NCBI GenBank assembly: GCA_025603075.1
Contig: MU626484.1
Span: 1 to 30,488, forward strand
Direction: 5' to 3'
Length of the DNA stretch: 30,488 bases
Source: Neoconidiobolus thromboides FSU 785
Lineage: Eukaryota; Entomophthoromycota; Entomophthoromycetes; Entomophthorales; Neoconidiobolaceae
Part shown: one piece after another, positions 18,609 through 28,728 of the stretch
How positions within the stretch are numbered: the stretch's first letter is position 1
Layout: the number at the start of each line of letters is the position of its first letter
The notes under the pieces: model-generated
What the model saw: only the letters and a program-made list of their open reading frames with translations
Database searches by the model: none
What the model was told of the DNA's origin: nothing
Made by a program: the position numbers and the translations under genes

Positions 18609-20834
18609 ATGCAAAAGAGTGCCATTCTAGTATCTTTTATCTTTGGCCTCCTCGGGGCTGTAGCAGGGGACAGTGTAAAGTTTAACAATATGAAAGACTA
18701 TAAAAAAATAAATGAGAATGAAATTGTTTTCATTAGTAGAAATGAAAACAAGCTTAAGGTTACTTGGTTAGAAGACTCTATTATTCGTGTACAAGCAGTT
18801 AAGAAAGGAAAAGATTTTGAAGAGTTACCACTACCAATTACTGTTGCTAAAGATTTCAAGACGCCCAAAATTCATTCTTATAACAATGGTAACTGGCATG
18901 AGATTCAAAACCAGGACTCTAAGCATACTTTAAGAGTGAACTATTATCCATTGAGATTACAACTTATTAAAGGAAAAGATACTATCTTTGAAGAGGCAGC
19001 ACCACTTGAGTTAAACGATTTAGGTACTGTACAGCTATTAAAACAACGTGAAGATGAACAATTCTTTGGTGGTGGTATGCAAAATGGAAGATTTACTCAC
19101 CGTAATACCAAATTAAATATTACAGTAGACTACAATTGGGATGATGGAGGTAACCCAAATCCATCACCATTCTATATGTCCTCTAAAGGTTATGGCGTAT
19201 TTAGAAATACATTCACTCCAGGGTATTATGATTTTAATTCACCTCTAAATTTAACTCACGTTGAAGATCGATTTGATGCTTATTATTTTATTGGTGATTA
19301 TAAGCAAGTTTTGAATAGATATACTTATCTAACTGGTAGACCCTTTATGCCACCAATTTATGGTTTGGAATTAGGAGACTCGGATTGCTATTCTAAGACT
19401 GCTAATGGTAGACCACCAAAAGATACATTAATCGATTCTACTAAAGTAGCTGATGGTTATGTACAAAATGACTTACCTATTGGATGGATGCTAGTCAATG
19501 ATGGTTATGGTTGTGGTTATACTCAACTAGATGAAACTAACCAAGCATTAGCTAAGAGAAATATTTCCTTAGGTTTATGGACAGAATCTAACTTAACTAA
19601 TCAACCAACAGAAGTAGGTAAATGGGGAGTAAGAGTAAGGAAATTAGATGTTGCTTGGGTGGGTGATGGTTATGAATTTGGATTTAAAGCATGTAATGAA
19701 GCTTATAATGGTATCCAAGATTACTCTTCAGCACGTGGTTTTGTATGGCAAGTTGAAGGTTGGGCTGGAGTACAAAAATGTGCAGTACAATGGACAGGCG
19801 ATCAAAGTGGAAGTTGGGAAAATATAAGATTCCATATCCCTACTATCCATGGATCAGGTTTATCAGCCCAAGTATACACTGCTGGTGATGTAGATGGTAT
19901 TTTCCGTGGTAGTGCAAACACCTATATTCGTGATTTACAATATAAAGTATTTACTCCAGTTTTTATGACTATGTCAGGATGGGCTAAATTTGATAAACAA
20001 CCTTGGAGATATGGGGAACCTGGAACTTCTATAAATAGAAAATATTTAAAGTTACGTGAACAGTTATTGCCATACATTTATACCTTAGCCCATGAAGCCC
20101 ATGAAACTGGATTCCCTATTGTAAGATCTATGGTGTTAGAATATCCTAAAGATAAAAATACTTGGGATAAGGAAACTACTAAATATCAATATATGTTTGG
20201 TTCCTCTTTCTTAGTAGCCCCTGTCTATAAAGATGAATTAAAGAGAGATGGCATTTATTTACCTGAAGGAAAATGGATTGATTATTGGAATGGGAAAGTA
20301 TATACTGGTCCTACTACCTTAAATGGATATAATGCCCCATTAGACACTTTACCCTTATTTGTTAAAGAAAATTCTATCATTCCTATGTGGAATAAAGTTA
20401 ATTCATACAGAGAGCGTAAACCAGATCATCCAATTATTTTAGATATTTATCCATCCGCCGGTAAATCGACCAAATATACTTTATACGAAGATGATCTTGT
20501 TACTCGTCAGTTCCAAGACAAAAAATATAGCAAACAAGAGTTCTCACTTGAAGGTAAATACAATGGGTTTAAACTCAAGATTGGTGAAATCAAGGGTAGT
20601 TATGACGGAATTGCTACGGAAAGACCATATATTTTAGTTATACATACTACATCTGCTCCAAAGTCGGTTGAATTTAAGGGCGCTTCTAAATTGGAATCTA
20701 AACCCGTTACTGATAAGGCTGCTGATAACAAAGAGGGTTGGTATTATGATGCTAACGATCGCAGCGGAGCACTTTATGTCTCAGTTGGTAAACTCAAGGC
20801 TAACCAAGAACTTGATGTCCAAATATCTTTATAA
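18609..20834 (+). CDS. Secreted glycoside hydrolase family 31 enzyme
   Basis: 741 residues, single exon. An N-terminal signal peptide (MQKSAILVSFIFGLLGAVAG) sends it to the secretory route. The N-terminal beta-sandwich carries QFFGGGMQNGRF and DYNWDDGGNPNPSPFYMS. The catalytic barrel has the nucleophile at Asp347 in RKLDVAWVGDGY and the acid/base at Asp398 in WTGDQSGSW, followed by FTPVFMTMSGWA and the conserved RYLKLREQLLPYIYT-type helix. The C-terminal domains include YMFGSSFLVAPVY and DTLPLFVKENSIIPMW. GH31 enzymes are retaining alpha-glycosidases or transglycosylases. The KLDVAWVG and QWTGDxSGSW variants look to me like the branch containing bacterial 6-alpha-glucosyltransferase or isomaltosyltransferase enzymes rather than classical fungal alpha-glucosidases, which is inference from memory. 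It probably acts on alpha-glucans outside the cell. Confidence 0.95.
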   Translation: MQKSAILVSFIFGLLGAVAGDSVKFNNMKDYKKINENEIVFISRNENKLKVTWLEDSIIRVQAVKKGKDFEELPLPITVAKDFKTPKIHSYNNGNWHEIQNQDSKHTLRVNYYPLRLQLIKGKDTIFEEAAPLELNDLGTVQLLKQREDEQFFGGGMQNGRFTHRNTKLNITVDYNWDDGGNPNPSPFYMSSKGYGVFRNTFTPGYYDFNSPLNLTHVEDRFDAYYFIGDYKQVLNRYTYLTGRPFMPPIYGLELGDSDCYSKTANGRPPKDTLIDSTKVADGYVQNDLPIGWMLVNDGYGCGYTQLDETNQALAKRNISLGLWTESNLTNQPTEVGKWGVRVRKLDVAWVGDGYEFGFKACNEAYNGIQDYSSARGFVWQVEGWAGVQKCAVQWTGDQSGSWENIRFHIPTIHGSGLSAQVYTAGDVDGIFRGSANTYIRDLQYKVFTPVFMTMSGWAKFDKQPWRYGEPGTSINRKYLKLREQLLPYIYTLAHEAHETGFPIVRSMVLEYPKDKNTWDKETTKYQYMFGSSFLVAPVYKDELKRDGIYLPEGKWIDYWNGKVYTGPTTLNGYNAPLDTLPLFVKENSIIPMWNKVNSYRERKPDHPIILDIYPSAGKSTKYTLYEDDLVTRQFQDKKYSKQEFSLEGKYNGFKLKIGEIKGSYDGIATERPYILVIHTTSAPKSVEFKGASKLESKPVTDKAADNKEGWYYDANDRSGALYVSVGKLKANQELDVQISL

Positions 20835-21188
20835 TAGTTTTGGTATTATTTTATTAAATAAAATTAATGTTTATGACTTTTATTAAGTTTACTTAATATA
20901 AAATACAAAAAAGTATTTAAATATAAAGTTAAAAAAGCATTGGACTATGAGAAGCAGCTTATTTTAAAAAATTTTAGATATTCAAACTATAATAATGAGG
21001 TATTTTTATAAACATTAAAATTAAAGCACTAATTGTCATGAAATTCTATAGAAAAACAAGAAAATACAACATACGTTCGGATAACATCATTTCAATAAGT
21101 TTTAACATTATTTATTTCAATAATTAAGTTTTAGTAATTTACAAAAACCACCAAAATATTAAAGCCGCTATTAATTAACTTTTAACTC
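20835..21188. other. Convergent intergenic region
   Basis: Non-coding, between the convergent GH31 and CAP genes; it presumably contains both 3' ends. No repeat recognised. Confidence 0.5.
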
Positions 21189-21920
21189 TTAATATCTGCT
21201 ACAATCAATCACATAATCATCATCACACTTCTCCCCTGCTGCAAAATTCTGAGTCCAGTATAGGTCCTTCTCACCCCATCCAAAGCACTCAAACTCACCA
21301 ATGATATTCTTATAATGTCCCTCTGATTTCTTCCATGCTTGTACTACCTTTTCAACGTTTTTTTGATTCCAAGCTACGTTTTCTGCTCCAGTGTAAGCTC
21401 TGAAGCCTTCATTTTTAATACGATCAAAAAAGAATTTTACTTTGGTGCCATCATGAGACATCTTCTTATGCTCAGCTTGATCTTCACTGTGCTTTTGAGA
21501 TGATTTCATTAAACGTGAGTCCAACTTCAATGGCTTTTTGCTTACTTCTGAACGTATCTTGTTTACTAAGCATAACATTTCAGCGCTCCTTTCATCAGGC
21601 TGATCACTTGGATTGTTTCCAGTTGGCTGGGATTGGGATGAGGTTTCAGTTGGCTTAGGTTGAGAGGAACTCATAGTAGATTTCTTAGCTGGTTCGGAAT
21701 GAGTAGTTACCGACTTGGATTTATCGGTACATTTATAAATGGTGGTTTCAGCAATGTTTGTAACTGTTTTAGTAGCTAAATATTTGGTGATATAAACGGA
21801 TTTGGTTACAGTAACTGCATCAGTGACACCTGATTTAGCAGAACCAGTAATAGCTTCACCAGTAACTAAGCTGATGACTTGGAGAGTAAATAAAGATAAT
21901 AAAGGATTATAAAATTTCAT
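21189..21920 (-). CDS. Secreted CAP/SCP-domain protein
   Basis: 243 residues, single exon. The signal peptide is MKFYNPLLSLFTLQVISLVTG. A threonine/valine-rich segment (about 33-63, TKTVTNIAETTIYKC) is followed by a Ser/Thr/Pro/Gln-rich linker (about 70-110), probably O-glycosylated. The CAP domain (about 112-232) follows, with KHSEDQAEHKKMSHDG (His144, His156), AENVAWN (Glu180), SEGHYKNI (His202) and YWTQNFA. The His/Glu set matches the cavity residues of the CAP superfamily. The GHYKNI and WTQNFA layout is closer to the bacterial/YkwD-like class than to PR-1/Pry types, by my reading. CAP proteins are extracellular, some bind sterols or lipids; the role here is unknown. Head-to-head with a paralogue at 23847-24647. 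Confidence 0.93.
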   Translation of the reverse strand: MKFYNPLLSLFTLQVISLVTGEAITGSAKSGVTDAVTVTKSVYITKYLATKTVTNIAETTIYKCTDKSKSVTTHSEPAKKSTMSSSQPKPTETSSQSQPTGNNPSDQPDERSAEMLCLVNKIRSEVSKKPLKLDSRLMKSSQKHSEDQAEHKKMSHDGTKVKFFFDRIKNEGFRAYTGAENVAWNQKNVEKVVQAWKKSEGHYKNIIGEFECFGWGEKDLYWTQNFAAGEKCDDDYVIDCSRY

Positions 21921-21970
21921 AATTAATATTAGATAAGTTAATGTTATTAAAATTGGATATCATTTGTATT

Positions 21971-21979
21971 CTATTTATA
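21971..21979 (-). promoter_or_regulatory. TATA box of the minus-strand CAP gene
   Basis: TATAAATAG on the minus strand, about 50 bp upstream of the start codon, within AAAGTATAAATAG. It shares AAAGTATAAATA with the promoter of the cysteine-rich secreted protein. Confidence 0.5.
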
Positions 21980-23777
21980 CTTTGATTTTCCAGTAGATTC
22001 TTATGTTTTTTGTAAAGTAGAATGCTAGTCACACATATATTATAACTTAATTAGTTTATTAAACTGTTAGATAATAACTAATGATTTTAATAGCTGATTA
22101 TGCAGCTATAAATCATTCTACTTCGCACGATTAGAACATAATAAATAAAACTATAACTACAACTATATCCTATTTCAATACGAAGTATAATATACATTCT
22201 ACTATATACCCAACTTTTAAAGCATTAGTTCTCTCTATAACCTCATTTCTAACACAATAGAAATAAAAAGTTTTAACGCTAAAGCATATAAATAATATCT
22301 TTACTTTATCCTTCATTAATATGAAATATGTATTTATTCTAAAAAGCCTGACCCTAATACACTAGTTCGCTTTACTGAGATCATAAGCCGTTTTCGATAA
22401 AAATTCCAAACTCTAATCTAAATAAAAGTTAATGAACAAGTACCCAGTAATGTCAATTATCTCACAAAACATTATCTTAAAATCGTACCAAATTAATTTC
22501 TAGGTTTTAAGCCTAGTTTATCCTATTTCCATTAAATTAATAAAATGGCTGAAGCTAGTTAAATGCCAACCTAAAAGCTTTAATGAAACTTGTAATATTT
22601 TACAATACACTTGAAGTCACGATAATTTACACATACCCTTTATATCATATATTATGGTACCATAACACACAATTTGTAAACACACCTTTATATTTTAGGT
22701 TGGACTATTCGCAATGTAAAATGATATAGTTTTTGCTAGATTTAAATTAAAAAATAAGAATTACCCTCATCATAATATCACATTATTATAAAATCCAAAC
22801 AATTTTGATATTGAATTTTGACAATACTAATCTTTAAGCTGAGAATGTGTTATTTTGATAGACATTGGTTGTTTGATTTAAAACTTTGGATAGTAGTTTA
22901 TGTAATTTTTATTAGCGTTTATCGTTTTGTTAGCGATAAAGAATATGTATAAAATTTTAATATTTGTTACTGTTTTGTGAGTTGCTTTAAAAGTTGGATG
23001 TTTTTTAATCTTACAGGTTGCCTTGAAACCCCCTTGTGGAAATAATGTTTATATTTACTTTAATAAGATGTATTGTTGTAACTAATAAATCACTTAAGGA
23101 CCTATGGTCTTCCAAGAATTTAGTAAGTATCACTACGAAAAATGGCTTTCGGACATAATACATACTTAATCTTCCGTTTTCAAATTTTGGGCTTTAATTA
23201 TAGCTGTAAAATTTTCTTTAGTAGATATTAGTAAATTCTGCTGGTTAATATGGAATATTCTTTTTATGAATATATTAATATTTTTATTGAATTATATTGC
23301 TTATACCAAGGCTAAAATATTGACTTTAAGAAAATGAGTTCAAATATTTGACCCTGTACCCTGAAATACTTTATTTTCATAACATTTCTAGTAGTGTATC
23401 AATTGACAATAAACACAGGAATTACACATGTTGCAGAATACCTAATAATAGCAGAAAAATAGCTTTATTCAAGTTAATAAGCTTATTAAATTTAAATTTT
23501 TCACAAACCATTATTAAATTAACAGCACTGAATTTTGCAAAAGTCTGTAGATTACTAAAAAAAAGGGTAATTCATGCAATTTTCGATAAGACAGAAGCAC
23601 AAATTACCTCAACAAATTAATTAAATTCATAAGGATATGGGGCAATAAAGTAGCTTTTATTTGCTCATAAGTATGGTATATTAAGAAAAGAGTCCTAGCT
23701 TACTAGTTAAAAACTATGTGATTGAACAAAAGCAGTCACAAAGAGTCCTAGGCTCAATTCGGAGCTATACCAGATAG
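21980..23777. other. Long spacer between the head-to-head CAP genes
   Basis: About 1.8 kb of AT-rich DNA. A 90-codon open run at 23348-23620 starts with TTG, lacks an ATG and has no recognisable domain. A 9-bp GAGTCCTAG repeats at about 23689 and 23738. No gene supported. Confidence 0.5.
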
Positions 23778-23786
23778 CATAAATAC
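23778..23786 (+). promoter_or_regulatory. TATA-like box of the plus-strand CAP gene
   Basis: CATAAATAC, a one-base variant of the TATAAATAC/G seen in front of the other secreted-protein genes, about 60 bp upstream of the start codon. Confidence 0.4.
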
Positions 23787-23846
23787 CACCTTTACAGCCC
23801 TTTACATTTCAGAACTAAAACAATCTAAAGTTTAATTTACTTTATC

Positions 23847-24647
23847 ATGAAATTCCTCACATATCTCCTTCCATTAGTCGCCCTCTATGTTGCAGCTGAA
23901 AGTAATACTATTACTAACCAAATGGAGATAAAAGTAAAAGGCCGTTATAATAGACCAAATAATGGAAATCCAGATTATAATAATCCTCAAACAGTAACAG
24001 CAATTAAGTATCAACCTGCAGGTTATGTTACTATAACAAAATTGGAAATCAAAACCCTTACAAAAACAGTAATGGTGGATCAGTGTACTAAAACTATTAG
24101 TGGTAGCAAACCTAGACCAACATAAGAGAAGCCTAAACTAACAGAAACGAAACTTAAGCCTGTCCCTACAGACTCTTATCCAAATAACATTTCTGAAAGA
24201 ACTGTTGAGATGCTTTGCAGGGTAAACACTTTACGCAAAAAAGTTGGGAAGAAACCTGTAAAAGTGGACTTACGCCTAATGCAATCATCTCAAAAACACA
24301 GTGAAGATCAAGCCAGAAATAGACAAATGTCACATGATGGAATTAAGACCAAATTTTTCGGGGACCAAATTAGAGCAGAGGGATACAGAGCTTTAGCCGC
24401 TTCAGAAAATGTAGCATTTAATCAGCGATCCATTGTGTATGTTATGAATTCATGGAGAAAGTCATTAGGTCATTATATAAATATTATTGAGGATTTTGAG
24501 TGCCTTGGATGGGGTGAGAAGGACTTTTATTGGACCCAGAATTTTGCCTCAGGATCTGAGTGTACAGAGGCCACTCTCCCAAATTGTAAAGTTTACTCTT
24601 CATTTGATAGTCGCACTATGAGAACAGGGTATAGCTATGTACTTTAG
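23847..24647 (+). CDS. Secreted CAP/SCP-domain protein, paralogue with an in-frame stop or a 42-nt intron
   Basis: Paralogue of the CAP protein at 21189-21920. Signal peptide MKFLTYLLPLVALYVAAES; a Thr/Val-rich segment (YVTITKLEIKTLTKTVMVDQC) resembling the sister protein; a linker; and the CAP domain with KHSEDQARNRQMSHDG, ASENVAFN, SLGHYINI and YWTQNFASG. The C-terminus is about 18 residues longer. A TAA at 24123-24125 interrupts the linker in the same frame. A candidate intron at 24103-24144 (donor GTAGCA, ACTAAC just before the acceptor CAG) is 42 nt, keeps the frame and removes the stop, giving 252 residues. If it is not spliced, the gene is a recent pseudogene; the rest of the frame is intact, which favours a working gene. 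The ACTAAC is unusually close to the acceptor. Confidence 0.8.
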
Positions 24648-25479
24648 TTTTAAATTTTAACATTATACTACAAATAAATAAAACAATTATAAAAAGTTGA
24701 TATGATATTTTAATTTGTCTTTTCAATTTATTTTTTTAAACGAAGTACCATAAATGCATGGAATGTATTAACTGTTTCTCAACCATTATGTTAGTTAGAC
24801 GCAGTAAACTAATAGATATTACACTAAATTAATATAGAAACTTTGAAAAATTAATTTAGTGGTGTTTAAAAAGTGAAAATCTAATACAGATTACAATCGT
24901 AAGATAAACATTTTAGTTTCTAACCATTTTAAAAATATAATGTATTTCTGCTTAAAATATGTTAGCTACATCTTACTTTTTATACAAACTAACTATCCTC
25001 TTTCTTTGAGAACAATATCTTAATATACCCCCCTCTGTAATGTTCTTTTAATAGACTTATATTAATAATGATTGGCTAAAAGTGTGAAATGGGTTTTGTA
25101 ATTAATTATTATAATTGATCAGAATATAGTTGTTAAATTTAAGGAGAATTTGATAACTAATTGAAGGATGATGCTGTTATTTACAATAAACATAGATTAA
25201 GTTTAATCCTATACTTCTCAGCATCAAATAGCAATAAAAACATATTATATTACAAAATAATATCAGTGCTTTTACTTTCAATATCACAATAAATGCTAAT
25301 AATGTTCATACTTTGAATTTGTTCCATTAAAGAGAATTCTTTAATTTATTTTGAACCTGGAATTAGAAACAAAAAATAGATTTGATTGGCAGAGTATTAC
25401 GGAAGATATTGTATGGATGGGCGGTAACAAAAAGTAAGTTTATTTCACTTTGACTCTACAAAATTAATTTTATTTTAAA
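24648..25479. other. Intergenic region before the bestrophin-like gene
   Basis: AT-rich, no supported ORF. A splice-donor-like AAAAAGTAAGT lies at about 25430 but does not join in frame to the downstream gene. Confidence 0.5.
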
Positions 25480-26557
25480 ATGGGAAAAAAGAACAATAAC
25501 ACATATAATCATTTTGAGTTAACTGCATTAAAATACAAGGGTACTGTTATCCCTCACGTACTTCCAAAGGTGATCTTTTTTGGTCTTTACACTGCCTTTC
25601 TTGTTTGTATTAATGAGTTAATCACTTCTGTTAATATTAGTATCCCTTTAACTTTAAGTTCAATTTTAAATTCTTCAATCTCTTTATTACTAGTATTTCG
25701 TACTAACACCGCCTATGATCGTTATTGGGAGGGAAGAAAGTTATGGAGTACAATGACCACAGCGATCCGTAACTTAGTAAGAATTCTTTTGGTAAATGTA
25801 CCAACGAATAATGACCAAGAGTATTTGGAAAAAATGAGTGTAATGGATTTGTTGATTGCGTATCCAATTTCAGTCAAACATTATCTTAGAGAAGAACATG
25901 GTTCTGACTATTCGGATATGAGGGAGCGCCTTAAGTATATTCCTGAATATTCTATTCCATCTGCATTAAACTCAAGCGGTAATCAAGCTCGTCGTTCAAT
26001 TAATTTGGACAAAGGAACTAATCTTCCTTTGGATATCAAAATGTATTTATCTTCATTTATTAAGCATCAGCAAGACCTTGGAAATTTATCCGTTCCAGTA
26101 GCTACCCAGTTGCTAAATAATCTAACTATTTTAGTAGACTGTTTAAATGGATTTGAACGTATTTTAAGAACCCCTATTCCACTTGCTTATTCTATCCACC
26201 TTTCACAAATTGTTTGGGCCTATTGCTTATTTTTACCCTTCCAGTTGATGGGTACCCCAGCACGCGTAGTTGGTAGTGCAGTGATAAAAGGGTATTCCTG
26301 GGGTACTATCCCAGTTATGTGTATGTTAACTTTTACTTTTTTTGGTGTTATTAATATTGGTGAAGAGATTGGTAAGTTTTATTTTATTACAATTTTTTAA
26401 ATAACTCTATATTGTAATTTTATTTTTAATAGAAAATCCATTTGGTTATGATCGTAATGACTTACCTTTAGATGATTTCTGTAACATTTTGGAAGAAGAG
26501 ATCTTGTCTTTAGCCAAATACAAACCACCAAAAGTTTCTTCATGGTTAGTTAAATAA
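25480..26557 (+). CDS. Bestrophin-like (UPF0187 family) anion channel, two exons
   Basis: Membrane anion channel of the bestrophin/UPF0187 family, found across fungi. Exons 25480-26371 and 26433-26557 give 338 residues; the 61-nt intron (GTAAGT to AATAG) splits a Glu codon. Without splicing the protein would end about 40 residues early. Landmarks are a first membrane segment at about 27-47, a second at about 57-73 leading into FRTNTAYDRYWEGRKLW (73-89), the most typical family motif, a third near 233-257, a fourth near 274-294, and GEEIENPFGYDRNDLPLD (about 294-311), the conserved exit motif. The start lies about 10 residues before the usual first conserved stretch and is plausible. Substrate unknown; fungal members are reported to pass anions such as citrate or chloride. 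Convergent with Exo70, 67 bp between stop codons. Confidence 0.93.
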
Positions 26558-26624
26558 AAGTTAATATTCGTATTCTGAAATCATTAACATATTTTGATTT
26601 ATGAATTCAATAATATTTTATTTT

Positions 26625-28466
26625 TTAAAATAAGTTATGAACTAACTGAGAAAGGGAATCCTTATTATATAAGATATACTTTGAAGGGTTCTTTGAAAAA
26701 TCAGTTGAGATAAAGCGTTCTTGGTTTCTAGAATAAATTGGTAACAAAATCTTCAAAATTTGATCAATTAATTTTTGCTTTAATTCAGGATCACTGATAG
26801 TATAAGCCTTATGTTGTTTGACAATTTCTTCTATATTCTGATTGAAATTTTTGAATTTGTCTTTGATATTACTACGCTCGCTACTACTTAGACTCGAGTT
26901 AGAATTCAAATTAATTCGTGTTAAATTGGTATCAGTTAAGCATTCTAAACAAGATTTCCAAGATTCATGATACTGATCCATTGAGCGTTTCAATGTCTTT
27001 TCCATAAATTGTAATTTATTTTCATGGATATATTTATTCAAATTATTCACATTCAATGACTTTTGAAGATAAAAAATATTATTCATCAGAAAAATTGCCC
27101 TTAAAGTAGAGTTCTTATAGCCCTTAGATTTTGCTTCAACGTATTGCAAAAGAGAATCCATAACATTGGTGAAATACTTCATGCTCAGAGTTTCATATTC
27201 ATAATTGTCTTCCGTCTTTACGCAAGAATGAGCTCTCCCCAACGTCTTGAGATTACTTTCTACAGTATTTGGATATTCTAAAATTCTCTTTATGAAATTC
27301 AATGCACTGGAAGCCATCTCATGAACAGTACCATCTTGAGATAGAGTAGTTTGGTTTTTAATTCCTCCACGAATATCCTCCAAAAACGCGGGTAAAGATT
27401 TCATTAATGTCTTTGTTATATTTTGAATCAAATCTTGGAAATTGTTTTCATTTAACCCAGCTTTAGAATAAATACCTAAAATATCATTCTGATAAAACAG
27501 TAAATTTTCTAATATATCATATAATAAAAAGATTTCATTATGTAAATCTTTTTTGGCATAAGCAAAAAGTTGTTCTCCAGTTTCAACGTATTTACTTAAG
27601 CTAGTATTAATGCTTTCACCATACTCATTGCTAAACTCGCCAGATTTAAGTAATCTTTTCAAATTCATCTCTTCTTGTTGTAATAAATTAATCAGATCTC
27701 GTGTATATGGAATATAAGGGCATGTTCCTTTTTGATAAGTAGATCCTTGACTAACTTGCTCTTTTGAACTAGGATTACACTTTCTGATATGTGACTGCAT
27801 ACAATCCAACAGCAATTTATTACGCGACTCAGATAAAACTCTCAACAAGTTCCCACTTTGTTTTAAATTTAAGTCGATTTCTACCTTGTTTGTATACTCA
27901 ATAATTTCCAACAACTGACTTAAACTATCCTCTTTAATGTCTAATATTTGCTCAAAGGACTCGCCTTCAACCATCTGGCTTTGATCCTGTAATATATTTT
28001 TGAAACTTTGTAACAAATGTTGTAAAACTGCTTTGAGCACTTGGTTGACTTGTCCCTGTGCCTTTATGGAATGTTTCAGTTTGCTTTTCTCTAAATAGGA
28101 CCTAGCTTCTCGCATACTATCGACTGCTTTCAAATAAGATTTCAAATCTTGTTTTGGACCTGCTAATAAAATTGGTTCTTGTTGTTGAGCTATATCCATT
28201 TGCTGTATAGTACTCGTTAAACTATGAACTGTTACTTCTACATTTTCATTAAATCTTTTCAACTTTTGAGTAAGCTCATGTATTGGCAATATACTTGTCT
28301 CTAGCTTGGTCAATCTATCGTCAAAGTTTCCCAACATTTGGTAAGCCTTTATACTCTTTTCATTGTTCAATTTTAAGTGGCTTTTCAATGTCTCTAATTG
28401 ATTGGTCTCTTGTTCGATTTTATATGCTAGCTCTCGGTTAGTTTGAAATAAATTGCTGTTCTCCAT
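26625..28466 (-). CDS. EXO70: Exocyst complex component Exo70
   Basis: 613 residues, single exon, normal fungal length. Exo70 is a subunit of the exocyst tether that docks secretory vesicles at growth sites and binds phosphoinositides and Rho GTPases. The N-terminal helical region (1 to about 70) has the family pattern around FQTNRELAYKIEQETNQLET, then NFDDRLTKLETSILPIHELT. The middle and C-terminal helical rods follow, ending with FKNFNQNIEEIVKQHKAYTI, SDPELKQKLIDQILKILLPIY and the closing YILYNKDSLSQLVHNLF, which corresponds to the usual Y-x-KY-x(n)-L-x-x-LF ending of the family. The N-terminal Met directly precedes the first conserved helix. Nothing odd was found. It shares its downstream side with the bestrophin-like gene; upstream lie two miniature elements starting about 127 bp before the ATG. 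Confidence 0.93.
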   Translation of the reverse strand: MENSNLFQTNRELAYKIEQETNQLETLKSHLKLNNEKSIKAYQMLGNFDDRLTKLETSILPIHELTQKLKRFNENVEVTVHSLTSTIQQMDIAQQQEPILLAGPKQDLKSYLKAVDSMREARSYLEKSKLKHSIKAQGQVNQVLKAVLQHLLQSFKNILQDQSQMVEGESFEQILDIKEDSLSQLLEIIEYTNKVEIDLNLKQSGNLLRVLSESRNKLLLDCMQSHIRKCNPSSKEQVSQGSTYQKGTCPYIPYTRDLINLLQQEEMNLKRLLKSGEFSNEYGESINTSLSKYVETGEQLFAYAKKDLHNEIFLLYDILENLLFYQNDILGIYSKAGLNENNFQDLIQNITKTLMKSLPAFLEDIRGGIKNQTTLSQDGTVHEMASSALNFIKRILEYPNTVESNLKTLGRAHSCVKTEDNYEYETLSMKYFTNVMDSLLQYVEAKSKGYKNSTLRAIFLMNNIFYLQKSLNVNNLNKYIHENKLQFMEKTLKRSMDQYHESWKSCLECLTDTNLTRINLNSNSSLSSSERSNIKDKFKNFNQNIEEIVKQHKAYTISDPELKQKLIDQILKILLPIYSRNQERFISTDFSKNPSKYILYNKDSLSQLVHNLF

Positions 28467-28592
28467 TAAAACAAAATGATGAATTCAAAAAAGTGCCATT
28501 TTGTATATTTTTTTGATTTGTTGAAAAACGATCCAATAAGTTGTTGTTTTCGAAATGATTATTGCCTACTGAAAATTTTTCATCAGACTAGG

Positions 28593-28698
28593 ATATGGGA
28601 GTGTTTTTTTTGACTTCATTATTTTTTCCATTTTTAAGCGCTATTTAAGCGGAAAAATTGCTAGTAAAATTCTTAAATACAAAAATACATCCCCATAT
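28593..28698 (+). mobile_element. Miniature inverted-repeat element, copy 11
   Basis: 106 bp, forward orientation, ends ATATGGGAGTGT and ACATCCCCATAT. It lies about 127 bp upstream of the Exo70 start codon, where it may sit in or near the promoter. Confidence 0.9.
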
Positions 28699-28728
28699 GA
28701 AGTTTACAAAAATTGCTCAGATAAACCT

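Noticed and set aside
20668-20886. 72-codon ORF overlapping the GH31 3' end
   Set aside because: Out-of-frame shadow of the GH31 gene.
23348-23620. 90-codon ORF between the CAP genes
   Set aside because: It starts at TTG without an ATG; no domain or signal peptide.
25410-25480. Upstream coding exon for the bestrophin-like gene, using ATGGGCGG and the GTAAGT near 25434
   Set aside because: Joining it to the next AG puts the downstream sequence in the wrong frame and reaches a stop quickly.
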